A stretch of DNA of 34,007 nt from Streptomyces sp. (GCF_031178505.1 NZ_JAPSIW010000008.1:1-34007); one strand, 5' to 3'; counted from the stretch's first letter, positions 15,752 to 24,841 are shown. Notes: a model not told the origin generated them from the sequence alone. Numbers and translations: made by a program.

Positions 15752-17032
15752 TGGACACCGGAGACGCTTGGATCCTGATGGTCGCAAGAGAACGGAGTCC
15801 CCGTGGGGATGAAGCACTACCCCGCCGAGTTCAAAGCGGACGCGGTCGCGTTGTACCGCTCGAGGCCGGGAACAACGATCAAGTCCGTCGCCGGTGATCT
15901 CGGAGTGAACACCGAGACGTTGCGGAACTGGATTCGTGCTACCGACGGCCGCCGCTCGGGTGCCCACGCCGAGCCGCCGACCGCCTCGCGGACCAGCGGC
16001 GACGCCGTTCAGGCGGAACCGGCCGCCGCCCTCAAAAGGATCCGTGACCGAGGAAGAACGGAACATTCTCCGCAAGGCGGCCCGGTATTTCGCGATGGAG
16101 ACGCGCTGGTGAACCGCTGCCAGTTCGTTGACGATCACCAGCGCCGGCACGGCGTGAAGCGGCTCTGCGACATCCTCGGGCTCTCGCGCTCGAGCTTCTG
16201 CCACCGGCGCCGCACCGAGGCAGCACGGGCTGCCCGGCAGGCCGTCGAAGCCGGCATCGCGGCACGGATACGCAAGGTCCACCAGGACTCCGACGGCACC
16301 TACGGGGCTCCCAGGATCACCGCGGAACTCCGCGACGAGGGCGGCCCGGTGCTCAACCACAAGCGAGTCGCGAGGATCATGCGGACCATCGGGCTCGAGG
16401 GCGTCCGTCTGCGCCGCCGCCACCGCACCACGCTCGCGGACCAGGCCGCGGCGAAGGCACCGGACCTGATCGGACGTGACTTCACGGCATCCGAGGTGAA
16501 CAGGGCATACGTCGGCGACATCACTCACCTGCCGGTCAGCGGTTCGAAGCCGCTTTATCTCGCGACCGTCACCGACCTCGCCTCGCGCCGGCTGGCTGGG
16601 GGGGCGATCGCCGATCACATGCGGACCGAGCTCGTCATCGACGCCTTCACAGCCGCCGAGCGGACCCGTGGAAACTCGACCGGAGCGATCATGCACACGG
16701 ACCACGGATCGAATACACGAGCAGAACTTTCGCGGAAATCTGCAGGTCAGCAAGGGTCCGGCAGAGCATGGGCGCGGTCGGATCCAGCGCCGGCAACGCC
16801 GCCGCGGAAAGCTTCGATGCCGCCTTCAAGAGAGAGACTCTCAAGGGCCGCAAAGGCTGGTCGAGCGAGCGCGAGGCAAGGCTCGACGCCTTCCGCTGGC
16901 TGACCCGATACAACACCCGCCGCCGGCACTCCCGCCTCGGTCAACGATCTCTGATCGCCTACGAGAACGCCCTCCAACCAGCAGCAACTATCCTGATCCA
17001 AGCCGCATAGACGTGTTCAAAATCCGGGGTCA
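15752..17032 (+). mobile_element. IS3-family insertion sequence, degenerate
   Basis: Boundaries are proposed from short, imperfect matching ends: TGGACACCGGA at 15752-15762 and TCCGGGGTCA (reverse complement TGACCCCGGA) at 17023-17032. They enclose the OrfA/OrfB transposase remnants, and the left boundary falls where the integrase similarity ends. No target duplication was identified. Confidence 0.5.
15803..17010 (+). pseudogene. IS3-family OrfA/OrfB transposase with several frameshifts
   Basis: OrfA begins MGMKHYPAEFKADAVALYRS with the helix-turn-helix DLGVNTETLRNWIRA. Its expected end (ILRKAARYFAMETRW, stop near 16112) is in another frame, so a shift lies around 16030. OrfB starts at GTG 16109 (VNRCQFVDDHQRRHGVKRLC) and carries the DDE core: YVGDITHLPV, then MHTDHGS. 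A second shift near 16708 moves the rest (EYTSRTFAEICRSA, NAAAESFDAAFKRETLKGRK) into a third frame, ending TAG at 17010. The conserved acidic residues survive, but the coding is broken at least twice beyond the programmed OrfA/OrfB shift. Confidence 0.85.
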
Positions 17033-17096
17033 CGGCCCATCGAGCCGGTTGAACAAGTCGTCTGCGGTCATCGCACCTCTCTGTGGAACGCGTGGA

Positions 17097-17127
17097 GGGG
17101 CCCTGGTGCCTATGACACCAGGGCCCC
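17097..17127. terminator. Strong 12-bp hairpin after the IS3 element
   Basis: GGGGCCCTGGTG and CACCAGGGCCCC form a perfect 12-bp stem with loop CCTATGA. No T-run follows on either strand. A bidirectional terminator is the likeliest reading. Confidence 0.6.
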
Positions 17128-17633
17128 GAAGGAACTGCTACACCGTCTGCCGGCCCTGGTACTCCGCCGGCCTTCTGCTTCCGCCGACCCGAGCTGAGCT
17201 TCGCCGGGTGTGCGGGGATCGCGGTAGCTTGACCGGAGACCACCTCACCACCGACGTCCTGCGGTACCCGGGCTCCGGTTTCTACCCGGGCGATCCTGAT
17301 GGCGTTGGGCTCCTCCGTTCTTCCCTCGGTGATCGAACTACGTACTGCTGGTGATGCGAAATGCTCAGCGGCCTGACCAAGCGCCGCTTTTCGGCAGCCA
17401 GCCCCGTCGCTCGTCCTGCGTCTGCTCTGGCTTTTGCTGCGGATAGCAGAGAAGACCAGCAGCGACGGCGCCTGTGGATAACACCATCGCGCCCCGGAAA
17501 ACCCCCAGTGGCGCTCTCCGATCGAGAGGCAGACGATGGGAGCAAGGGGTCAGCTGGTGATGTCGACCGTGGACCCCGCGGCGGCAACGACTGACTCCAG
17601 ATCATGGGCAGAGCCCGAATGGAGGAAGTCGTC
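17128..17633. other. No gene recognised
   Basis: Frames on both strands have no motif, credible start or coherent composition. The last 50 bp carry the ribosome-binding site of the cupin gene. Confidence 0.5.
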
Positions 17634-17999
17634 ATGATGGAGGTCAAGACGGTCCAGAAGCCGGACGAGCGGCGAGACTTCCCCCGCGGTCACCTCGAAG
17701 CTGTTCATCTCACGGGACTCGACTTCGCCGTGGGCACCTTTGAACCCGGCTGGCGCTGGTCCGAGTCCGTGGCTCCGCTCGCGGGGACCGAGAGTTGCCA
17801 GATCCACCACAACGGCTACGTCGTCGAGGGGCGGATGCGCCTTCGCATGGACGATGGAGCCGAAACCGAAGTCGGACCAGGCGATGTCTTCGTGTGCTCC
17901 CCCGGTCACGATGCCTGGGTCGTTGGCGACGCCCCGGTCGTTCTGTACGACTTCGCGGGAGGCATGGCACAGGAGTACGCAAAGGAAGCGGAGGGATAG
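17634..17999 (+). CDS. Small single-domain cupin protein
   Basis: A 121-residue protein with a conserved beta-barrel cupin domain. The metal-binding motif 1 region is IHHNGYVVEGRMRLRMDDG and the second is GPGDVFVCSPGHDAWVVGD; His and Glu positions typical of cupins are present. Start ATG 17634 is chosen because GGAGGA lies seven bases upstream; the frame is open further back but without a better signal. The gene appears intact and alone. Such proteins range from sugar isomerases to oxygenases and transcription-linked sensors, so no activity is assigned. Confidence 0.8.
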   Translation: MMEVKTVQKPDERRDFPRGHLEAVHLTGLDFAVGTFEPGWRWSESVAPLAGTESCQIHHNGYVVEGRMRLRMDDGAETEVGPGDVFVCSPGHDAWVVGDAPVVLYDFAGGMAQEYAKEAEG

Positions 18000-18261
18000 C
18001 CTCTGAGGCCGAGGATCTGCCCGCGCGCCACCGCCCGGCGGCGGCCCGTGCGGGACGGCGAGTCGATGAGATCGGCTTTCCGCCGTCAGCTCGCCGATGC
18101 GACCGGCGCACCCATGATCCGCCACCGCCCGAGGACCGGTCCCTTGCCGTACGGCGCGACGCCGAACGCGCCGCCGCTTGGGCGGTTCCGGTCCGGCGGA
18201 TCGCCCAGCCCCGGAGTGAGGCGCCCGTCGTCGACACCACCGGCTGACCGGCGAGGAACAC

Positions 18262-19152
18262 CGGTGAACCTTCGACATCCTGCCTGCCGGGCCTCGCCGG
18301 GCACACCAGCCCGCAAGCAGGAGAGGCCCGTCGTGTCTACCTCACGGGGCAGCCCGGGCCCGGCAGGACGAACCTGATGCGGATGATTCTGCGCTCCCTG
18401 CGCGCTCGGCCCACCCGGATCAACGGCGACGACGTCAAAACAGCCCACCCCGACTACCACCGACTCATCCAGCAAGAGCCCGCACCGCCGGCACCCGCAT
18501 CCGCGCGGACTACCGGGCCTGGCAGGCCCTGGCCGAACAGTACGTACGCGAGCGGCGCAGCGACGCGGTCATCGAGATTGCCCCCTCCGCCGCGGCCGCG
18601 TTCGTCAACGCCGTGCTGCTGTATCGGCAGGCCGGATACCGCGCGGAGTCGGTGGTGCTCACCGTGTGGGCGGCCGACTCCCGCCAGGACACCACCGATC
18701 GCTGCGCGCAGCTACTGCAGCTGGGCGCAGCGGGCCGATTCACCAGCGCTGACGGGCACTATGAGCGCCTCACGGCGCTGGCGGTGGCGTCCGCCGAGCG
18801 CGTGCCGGTGGTCGACCCTGATGACGTTGATGCGGCGCGGGGGCAGCGTGGCGTACCGCAACGAGCGCGCGTCCGGGAAGGGCGTGGTCGCGGCCGGTGC
18901 GCGCTCCAGGTGCTGGTTGCCGAGCACCATCGCCCTTACACCGATCAGGAGGCCGCCCGGTTCTGGGCGATCCAGCGGCGGCTGCGCGAGCAGCCGCCGC
19001 ATTACCGCCACGACTTGGAGCAGATCGCCCAGTTGGCGCGGCTGCTGGTGCCCGAGCACTTGCTGCCCGCCCGGCTGAGCGGGCCTGTCGCGGCGGCCGC
19101 CCTGCCCGCACACCCCCAGGGTTCATACAGTTCTTTCAGCCGGGCCGCCTAG
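18262..19152 (+). pseudogene. Zeta-toxin family kinase, heavily decayed
   Basis: Pieces in several frames together match the actinomycete zeta-toxin/UDP-GlcNAc kinase family: VYLTGQPGPGRTNLMRMILR, RINGDDVKTAHPDYHRLIQQ, IRADYRAWQALAEQYVRERR, VIEIAPSAAAAFVNAVLLYR, and the tail PYTDQEAARFWAIQRRLREQ. Frame breaks lie near 18320, 18480, 18835 and 18900. The P-loop Lys, normally GKT, is Arg (GRT), which would itself abolish ATP binding. No epsilon-type antitoxin gene is visible beside it. The product would be inactive. Confidence 0.75.
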
Positions 19153-19194
19153 CTTAGGCAGTTTCATTTAGATCAGTCGGTCGTTGGTCCGGGT

Positions 19195-19604
19195 GTGTCG
19201 TTGGCTGACGCGCAGTGGGCACGGATTGAGCCGTTACTCCCGGACCGGACGCCGAAGCGGGGCGGCCGGTGGCCAGACCACCGTGAGGTGATCGACGCGA
19301 TCGCCCTCAAGTTCCGGACCGGAACCCAGTGGGTTCACCTGCCGGAGCGGTACGGCAACTGGCGAGGCGTCTACAACCGCCCGCGGATGTGGGCCGTCGA
19401 CGGCACGTGGGCACGGTCTTCACCGCGTCGATGGCCCAAGCCGATGCAGACGAGGACCTCAACTGGGCCGTCTCGGTGGACTCCGCGATCGTCCGCGCCC
19501 ACCAACACGCCGCCGGGGCCCGCAAAAAGGGCCCCGCCCGGCGAACCGGCCGACCATGCCACCGGCCGCTCCCGCGGCGGACTGACCACAAAGATCCATT
19601 TTAG
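19195..19604 (+). pseudogene. IS5-family (two-frame type) transposase, truncated
   Basis: The first frame starts SLADAQWARIEPLLPDRTPK and runs to RMWAVDGTWAR, the N-terminal domain of IS5-group OrfA. A one-base shift near 19415 leads to VFTASMAQADADEDLNWAVS, VDSAIVRAHQHAAGARKKG, where the first catalytic Asp is seen. A further frame gives GLTTKIHF, after which similarity ends abruptly at about 19602. The second and third catalytic residues are missing. It is a dead left-hand portion of an element; its end near 19160-19195 was not resolved. Confidence 0.8.
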
Positions 19605-19701
19605 GCGTTCCTGGGTCGTAGAAGGTGCTCACCCGAGAGAGGGACGCGGATCGTTCTGGCAGTTGATGTCGCGCCGCTGCGGTCGGTGCGATGTTCGGTG
19701 C

Positions 19702-20715
19702 ATGGACGGTGTGACAGAGACGATGAGAGCGCATTCGCGGACGCGGTGGCAGCGATGGCCAGGCTGGGTGGGCCGGGCCACGTTGGTGTGGGCGGTGGTG
19801 TACGCCTGCTTCGGCCTGGCATGCGCACTCAGCAACACGCCGCTGTTCTACCTGGGCGGCGACCACCCGGGGCCCCCGGAGCTGGGCTGGGGGGCCGTCG
19901 CGGTGGGAGCTGTGGCATGTGGTGCGGTGGCGCGGTTGGGGCTGTGTCCAACTCTGCGGGTGCTGCTGTGGGTGTGCTGCGTGCTGGCAGGGATCGGCGC
20001 GTTCGGCCTGCTGATGGACATCGTGACGCTGGTATTCGGCCAGGGAGTGGACAGCGGGGTGGCCGCCGCCCATCACGTACTGGCGGCGGCTGGGGCCCTG
20101 CTGCTCGCTACCACCGCCCGATCCGTCCGCCGCCCGCCCGACGCGACCCTCGTAGTAGCATCGTCAGCCGCGTCCCGGCCGGTGCAACTCACCGCCTGCG
20201 CCGGGACAGTGGCCTTCCTCCCCTACGCGGTGATGAAGCTCACCTGGACATCCGGCGGCACCTTCGCCGGGATCTCCGGCGAGGAAATGCTCGCCATCTC
20301 CAAGCGCAACGATGCGTCGGGAATCTGGCTCACCCTGGAGTCCTGGGGATTGGACGCCACCGTGCTGCTGGCCGCGCTCGGCGTCTTCCTGCTGTGGGGC
20401 CTGGTCCGTCCGTGGGGCCTGGCCTTTCCACGCTGGACGCTGTGGCTGCGCGGTCGGCGCGTCCCCCGCTGGCTCCTCTTGGCCCCGGCCTTGATCGGCG
20501 CTGCCACCCTGGCTCCGTACGGGGTCTTCGGGGTCGGCTACGCAGCCCTGGCCACGGCCGGCGTAGTCACGCTGGGACGCGGCGACTTCCCCTCTGCGAG
20601 CGATGCGTTGCTGGTCGCCTGGATCGGCCTGGCCGCGTTCGCCGTCTACGGGGTCGCCCTGATAGTCGCGACCCGCTCCTACTGGCTCCGGACCCGCTCC
20701 ATACTCCCGGAATGA
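19702..20715 (+). CDS. Multi-pass membrane protein, function unknown
   Basis: A protein of about 337 residues with eight or so hydrophobic helices, for example ATLVWAVVYACFGLACALS, VLLWVCCVLAGIGAFGLLM, VLLAALGVFLLWGLV and ALATAGVVTLGRG. The start is uncertain: ATG 19702 (MDGVTETMRAHS) is preferred over ATG 19723, neither with a clear ribosome-binding site, and the frame is open further upstream into the truncated IS5. The IS remnant just ahead may have removed the original promoter. No transporter or enzyme motif is recognised. Some residues (loop with TSGGTFAGISGEE) face outside by the hydrophobicity pattern. Confidence 0.7.
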   Translation: MDGVTETMRAHSRTRWQRWPGWVGRATLVWAVVYACFGLACALSNTPLFYLGGDHPGPPELGWGAVAVGAVACGAVARLGLCPTLRVLLWVCCVLAGIGAFGLLMDIVTLVFGQGVDSGVAAAHHVLAAAGALLLATTARSVRRPPDATLVVASSAASRPVQLTACAGTVAFLPYAVMKLTWTSGGTFAGISGEEMLAISKRNDASGIWLTLESWGLDATVLLAALGVFLLWGLVRPWGLAFPRWTLWLRGRRVPRWLLLAPALIGAATLAPYGVFGVGYAALATAGVVTLGRGDFPSASDALLVAWIGLAAFAVYGVALIVATRSYWLRTRSILPE

Positions 20716-21031
20716 CCAGTGCTGTCGCTCGATCAGTCCGACGCTGCCCTGGCAAGAGGCCACAGCCACCGCCGCCGCGTTGTGAGGCGTCGCCCGGCCC
20801 TCCCACACCAGTGAGTCGAAGGCATAGTGCTGCGCCTTCCCCGGCTCCCGGGTCAGGCGGTCCGGGGCAGGGGCGGGCATGTCCGCCCCTGCCCCATGCT
20901 CACCGCCGTCCTGACGGATGTCGTCACCGCGATCCCTCCGCTCCTGCGGACTGCGTTCCTCGCCCAGCACACCGGTGTAGCGGAGGGTCACGTCGACGTC
21001 CGGGCCGGTCGAGTCGAGGGAGGGTGCTCGC
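20716..21031. other. Convergent intergenic region; no gene recognised
   Basis: It lies between the membrane-protein stop and the end of the polymerase pseudogene. A minus-strand stretch (about 21025-20975, DVDVTLRYTGVLGEER) is coding-like, but I do not recognise it. Confidence 0.4.
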
Positions 21032-21985
21032 TTATGCTGGTCTGCTGACGCGCTGGAAGGCCGAGGCGGACCCGATGCGCAGGCCGGTGAACCGCTCGGC
21101 GAGCCGGTCCATGGCGGGCTCGGCGCGCAGCCGCGCCTCGCGTGAGAGGTCGAGGCTGATCCGGATGGGGGCGTCGGCGAGCAGATCCTCGGCGACAACG
21201 GTGATGCGCGGGGTGCGGTAACACGTGTTTCGCAGGTCCTCGGTGGGTTCCGAGGGCTCCGGCAGGCGCCGGGTTTTACTCAGGTCGCTCCCGCCGGTGA
21301 AGCACAGGAGCAGGGTCACCGGTGCGGCGGCCTGTCCAGGGAGCCGGGTGCCGAGGGTGGTGGTCAGGCGGGAGACGACGGCCCGCATGAGGTCGTGGTC
21401 GATCACGTCGCGCTCGAAGGTGTGCTGTGCGCTGGTGGACTCCGGCATGCGCCCGACCAGGATCGGGTGGGGGTCGATGCCGCGGGCCCGCTGGTGCAGC
21501 AGACGGCCCGCTCTGCCTCTGACGATGCGCTGCACGATGCCCTCGGGGACGGCGGCCAGGCGGCCGATCGCGGTGATCCCGTAGTCAGCGAGCGCGCCGG
21601 CGTGCTCGCGGGCGATGCCGTGGAGCGCGGCGACCGGCAGCAGACAGCCAGGCCGCGGTCTCCGCAGCGGGTACGTACAGGACGCCGGGCCCTCCGGCGC
21701 GGGTAGGCCATGACGGCGACGGTGCGGTTAATGCCGATGCCGACGCGGGTGTCCAGGCCGTAGCAGGCCAGGGCCTGGGACCGGAAGCGGGTCGCAAGCT
21801 CGGCGGGCATGCAGCCGTGCACCCGCAGGGCTCCCCCGACCCGGGCGAGCGCCGCGGTGGGCGGCAGAGGCTGCACGGCCGGGGTGAACCGCGAGTGCAG
21901 GGCGAGGAGCTGCTGATGTTGCGCGGGAGAGTCGGCCTCACTGAGGACATGCCGGAAGGTCGCGGTCGCCGTTGGTCTCAGCCAT
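21032..21985 (-). pseudogene. Y-family DNA polymerase (DinB/ImuB-like), frameshifted
   Basis: Start ATG 21985 (MAETNGDRD) has an excellent GAGGAGGTG site. After a one-base lesion at about 21953 the frame gives HVLSEADSPAQHQQLLALHS, VQPLPPTAALARVGGALRVH and ALACYGLDTRVGIGINRTVA, matching the palm region of actinomycete Y-family polymerases. Further shifts lie near 21708 and 21650. Then come the helix-hairpin-helix (GALADYGITAIGRLAAVPEG) and little-finger part (STSAQHTFERDVID, LLLCFTGG), through to a normal C-terminus. The family works in translesion synthesis and is often SOS-induced, which fits the LexA-like box just upstream. As read, no full-length product is possible. The conserved catalytic acidic cluster of active members is not obvious. 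Confidence 0.75.
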
Positions 21986-22014
21986 GCCTGTCACCTCCTC
22001 ACCCTCCATCAAGA

Positions 22015-22030
22015 TCGAACCCTTTTTCGA
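22015..22030 (-). promoter_or_regulatory. LexA/SOS-box-like site
   Basis: TCGAACCCTTTTTCGA matches the actinobacterial LexA consensus TCGAACnnnnGTTCGA at all but one fixed position. It is centred about 38 bp upstream of the start codon of the Y-family polymerase pseudogene, where an SOS operator would be expected. Confidence 0.6.
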
Positions 22031-22139
22031 ATCATCCGGTACGGAGTCCGCATGTGCCCGAGACGGGGGGCGTCGACCGCCGGGCCCCGACCGGCCCCGC
22101 CGAACTCCGTCACCGCCGCGCCGGAGACCGCCCCGTACG

Positions 22140-22938
22140 ACCCGCTGGAGGCGATCTTGTTCGGCTTTCTGGGCGGTGTGACCGCTTGGCCAGGATGGTC
22201 GCGTCGGAGCCCGAGATAGCCGTCGTCCAGGAGCACTTCCACCTCCGGAAGGCGCTGGAAGCAGACGGCGATGCCTGCGTTGCGTGCGGCAGCCGCATCG
22301 TGCATCCGCCCTGGGCGCAGAGCATCGGTTTAGAGTGTGTGGCCCTGATGGTCGGCGATGACGGTGGCCTTCATGGTGTTCTTCTTCTTGCCCGAGACGA
22401 ACGCGCGTCGTCCGCCGGGACCGGCTGCGGGCCGGCGGGCCTGGACCTCGGTGGCGTCCAGCCGCAGCTCGATGCCCTCGGCCCGGGCATAGGCGAACAC
22501 ATCCGCCAGGGTCCGCAGCCGCAGGCCAGGACGGTCGGGGACCGCACATCCACGTTCAGCCAGGAGCCCGCGTATCTCTCCGATCGCACGGGTGACAGTG
22601 GAACGGTCGGCACCGGACAACAGGGCGAGGACGGAGTGCGGGAGATCGTGCCGCAGGTCGATCAGCGTGACGACCAGCCGGTCGACGAACACCGGCCGAT
22701 GCCTGGCACCGGCCCCCGCCTCACGTTTCCTGGCCCCGCCGCGTGCCGTGCAACGGTGCCCCTCGACCACGGCCTGCCACGGGCCGGCCAACTCCTCCAC
22801 CAAGCAAGCCAGATGCTGCCGGGAGATACCTGTGAACACCTGATGCGCGAGGATGTCCCGGTTGGCCATGATCACCACGGGCTGGATCATCCCACCCTCG
22901 CGCCCTCACCCCTCAACCGCTATCACGCACCAGCTCGT
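22140..22938 (-). mobile_element. IS5-family element, truncated at one end, with nonsense mutation
   Basis: The transposase starts near 22890 (MIQPVVIMANRDIL) and shows the IS5 core: LSGADRSTVTRAIGEIRGLL, then the first catalytic Asp in ELRLDATEVQARRPAAG and FVSGKKKNTMKATVIADHQG. At 22328-22330 a TAA replaces what should be Trp after HTL, and the same frame continues TDALRPGRMHDAAAARN and VEVLLDDGYLGLRRDHPGQA, with the second Asp. Similarity ends after PPRKPNKIAS near 22145, so the C-terminal Glu region is missing. The outer end is the 17-bp terminus at 22922-22938, shared with the copy at the left window edge. Confidence 0.85.
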
Positions 22939-22962
22939 AAGAACCGGCTGGACTGAGACCGG

Positions 22963-23226
22963 ACGGTGATCGACTCCTCGCACGTGCGGGCCGCCCGACG
23001 GGACCCATAAGCGGGCCCAGCCTGGCCCACCGCGCACCGCCGGGCAGCAAGCACCACCTCATCGTCGACGGACAGGGCCGCCTTCCGCTCACGGTGTCGC
23101 TGACCGGCGGAAATCGCGACGATGTCACAACGACTCGTGCCACTGCCCGACAAGATTCCCACCGTCGCAGGTCGGGTCGGCAGGCCCCCCGACGCCCCAC
23201 ACTCACCCCCCACCGCCCCCTGAAGT
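22963..23226 (+). pseudogene. Internal fragment of another IS5-type transposase
   Basis: Plus-strand pieces VIDSSHVRAARRDP, then (after a stop/frame change near 23010) PPGSKHHLIVDGQG and LPLTVSLTGGNRDDV, then LPDKIPTVAGRVGRPPDA in yet another frame. They match the OrfB half of IS5-group elements, including the first catalytic Asp (VIDSSH). Neither end of the gene is present. It abuts the IS5 element ending at 22938, suggesting nested insertions. Confidence 0.75.
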
Positions 23227-23320
23227 GGGCACACAGAGTGTTGAGGGGGCCGGGAGCGGCCTGGCCTTCCCTGCGCTTTCGGCGTGTGCGCGCTTGTAGT
23301 GAGGCGATGCACCGCGCTCG

Positions 23321-23337
23321 GCCGGGTTCGTCCCGGC
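23321..23337 (-). terminator. Short hairpin after the STAS gene
   Basis: GCCGGG and CCCGGC with loop TTCGT lie about 40 bp beyond the STAS gene stop on the minus strand. The stem is short, so this is tentative. Confidence 0.35.
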
Positions 23338-23378
23338 TCCGGCATGCAACCCGGCATCACGCTGCTGCGCGGGGGTCG

Positions 23379-23825
23379 TCACGCGGCAGTCGCATCTTCA
23401 ATCGTCTGCCTGATCACCAGGACGCTGTCGACGCCAGTGAGCTCACACAGGCGTCGCACCTGTGCCGAGGGGGCGACAAGACGCAGCGTCCCCATCTGGT
23501 GGGTGAGGAGAAGCAGGTCCAAGAATGATGAGTCGGCGAAGGTGACGCCGGAGGTCTCAAGGACGACTTTCGGGTACCGCTTCGCCGCGGTGTGCAGCGC
23601 CTCTTGCAGCGGGGTGACCGAGCCCATGTCGTACTCGCCGGCAGCAACGATCACGCAGGTTCCGCGGTACTCGTACCACCGCACCTCGAGACCGTAGGAG
23701 GTGCGCGGAGTGATCTGCTCCGGCGCCAGCGTCGCGCTGGTGCTGCTCGCGAGCGTGGGCAAGGCCGCCTCGTTCCCGGGCACCTCGGGCTCCTTCTGTG
23801 ATTCTCCCGTATGGGAGCACGTCAT
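23379..23825 (-). CDS. STAS-domain anti-sigma factor antagonist
   Basis: A 148-residue protein with a variable N-terminal extension (residues 1-45) and a STAS domain from about 48 to 145. The phosphorylatable motif VTFADSSFLDLLLL (Asp98-Ser99-Ser100) corresponds to the regulatory serine of SpoIIAA/RsbV-type proteins, which bind an anti-sigma kinase and free its sigma factor when unphosphorylated. No kinase or sigma gene is in the window, so its partner is elsewhere. The start ATG 23825 lies 57 bp from the divergent winged-helix gene, and the two genes share a small control region. The gene appears intact. Confidence 0.85.
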   Translation of the reverse strand: MTCSHTGESQKEPEVPGNEAALPTLASSTSATLAPEQITPRTSYGLEVRWYEYRGTCVIVAAGEYDMGSVTPLQEALHTAAKRYPKVVLETSGVTFADSSFLDLLLLTHQMGTLRLVAPSAQVRRLCELTGVDSVLVIRQTIEDATAA

Positions 23826-23828
23826 CAG

Positions 23829-23854
23829 TTACAGGAAACTTATGTCATGTAACA
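23829..23854. promoter_or_regulatory. Inverted repeat between STAS and winged-helix genes
   Basis: GTTACA (23829-23834) and TGTAAC (23849-23854) are exact inverted arms separated by 14 AT-rich bases, centred in the 57-bp gap between the divergent starts. The arms are about two helical turns apart, as expected for a dimeric winged-helix repressor. The neighbouring regulator is the obvious candidate. Confidence 0.5.
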
Positions 23855-23881
23855 CGTGTCCGGCAACAAGCGTCCCCTAAA

Positions 23882-24253
23882 ATGCTGGGCATGGCCGCAG
23901 TACCTGAGTCCCACACCGGATGGACGTTCATCACCAGTCACGCGCGCGTGCTGGCAGCCATCGCCGACAACCCGAACATCCGCATCCGCGAGATCGCCGC
24001 CCACTGCCGGCTCACCGAGCGTGCCGTGTCGAGGATCATCTCCGACCTGAAGCAGGAGGGGTACCTCACACACACCCGTGAAGGACGTACGAATACCTAC
24101 CGCATCGATCCGGACAAGGTGCTGCGCCATCCCGCCGAAGCCGGCCTGCCCGTGGCCTCGCTGCTCTCCCTGCTCGTACAGGACGAAACCGAACGCACCG
24201 GCGCACCGGCCGCCCAGACGCAGCACCTGGTGGACACCACCGCCGCGAGGTGA
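23882..24253 (+). CDS. Winged helix-turn-helix regulator (MarR/ArsR-like)
   Basis: A 123-residue protein from ATG 23882 (alternative ATG 23891). The winged helix spans about residues 15-80: RVLAAIADNPNIRIREIAAH, then the recognition helix LTERAVSRIISDLKQEGYL and the wing THTREGRTNTYRI. The C-terminal 40 residues may mediate dimerisation. There is no ribosome-binding site before either ATG. It is divergent from the STAS gene and likely binds the inverted repeat between them, controlling itself and the STAS protein. No ligand-binding cysteines are present. Confidence 0.85.
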   Translation: MLGMAAVPESHTGWTFITSHARVLAAIADNPNIRIREIAAHCRLTERAVSRIISDLKQEGYLTHTREGRTNTYRIDPDKVLRHPAEAGLPVASLLSLLVQDETERTGAPAAQTQHLVDTTAAR

Positions 24254-24254
24254 C

Positions 24255-24790
24255 ACAGCCCATCAGGACGGGTTCGGGGGCGGCCGGAGCATCCACCGCG
24301 AGCCGACGGTGGATGTCCATCGCCTGCTCAAGGGCGGACAGAGCCTCCGCCGACCTCCCCGCTCGCGCCATGAGGTCGCCGAGTCCGGACAGTGAGGCGG
24401 CGAGTTCGGGTTCGTCGGTAGCCGGGTCGGCCGCCGCGAGCCGACGCTGGATCCCCACCGCCTGTTCAAGGGGAGCCAGAGCCTCCGCCTGCCGTCCCGT
24501 CCCTAGTTTGAGAGTGCCAAGGCTGAACAGTGAGGAAGCAAAGTCGGCGTAAGCGTCCGGGTCGCCTGCAGCACGTCGGTGGCGCGCGTGGACGAGGGCG
24601 GTGGTCAAGCGCAGTGCGAGGGGTCTGATGATGCGGGAACGGACGGGAGACGTGCAGACCGTGGCTTCGATTGCCTGGCCGGCGCGTGAAGGAGTGTCCA
24701 CAGCCGTATCCAGGGAGCGCAGGACGTATTCGCCGTGGGTGGCGCGGCCGGCGTTGTAATGGGCGACGGCGGCGCGGACCATGACGGTGA
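24255..24790 (-). pseudogene. TPR-repeat protein fragment
   Basis: The minus strand reads two clear tetratricopeptide-like units: YADFASSLFSLGTLKLGTGR followed by QAEALAPLEQAVGIQRRLAA, and ELAASLSGLGDLMARAGRSA followed by EALSALEQAMDIHRRLAV. These match the tandem repeats of large actinomycete TPR regulators. A front part (VRAAVAHYNAGRATHGEYVL) precedes them. The repeat stops at about 24260 where the winged-helix gene ends, so the C-terminus has been lost and the frame then runs antisense through that gene. Probably non-functional. Confidence 0.5.
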
Positions 24791-24841
24791 TCGCCTCTCT
24801 CCGGTCCGACCGGCCACACACGTCCTGCCGCTACGGAGCAC

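Noticed and set aside
19686..21221. 511-codon plus-strand frame in the membrane protein region
   Set aside because: Runs through two oppositely oriented genes and is composed of Arg/Gly/Pro-rich shadow sequence.
22015..22040. TTCGAAT near the polymerase leader as a tRNA T-loop
   Set aside because: No acceptor, D or anticodon stems can be folded around it.
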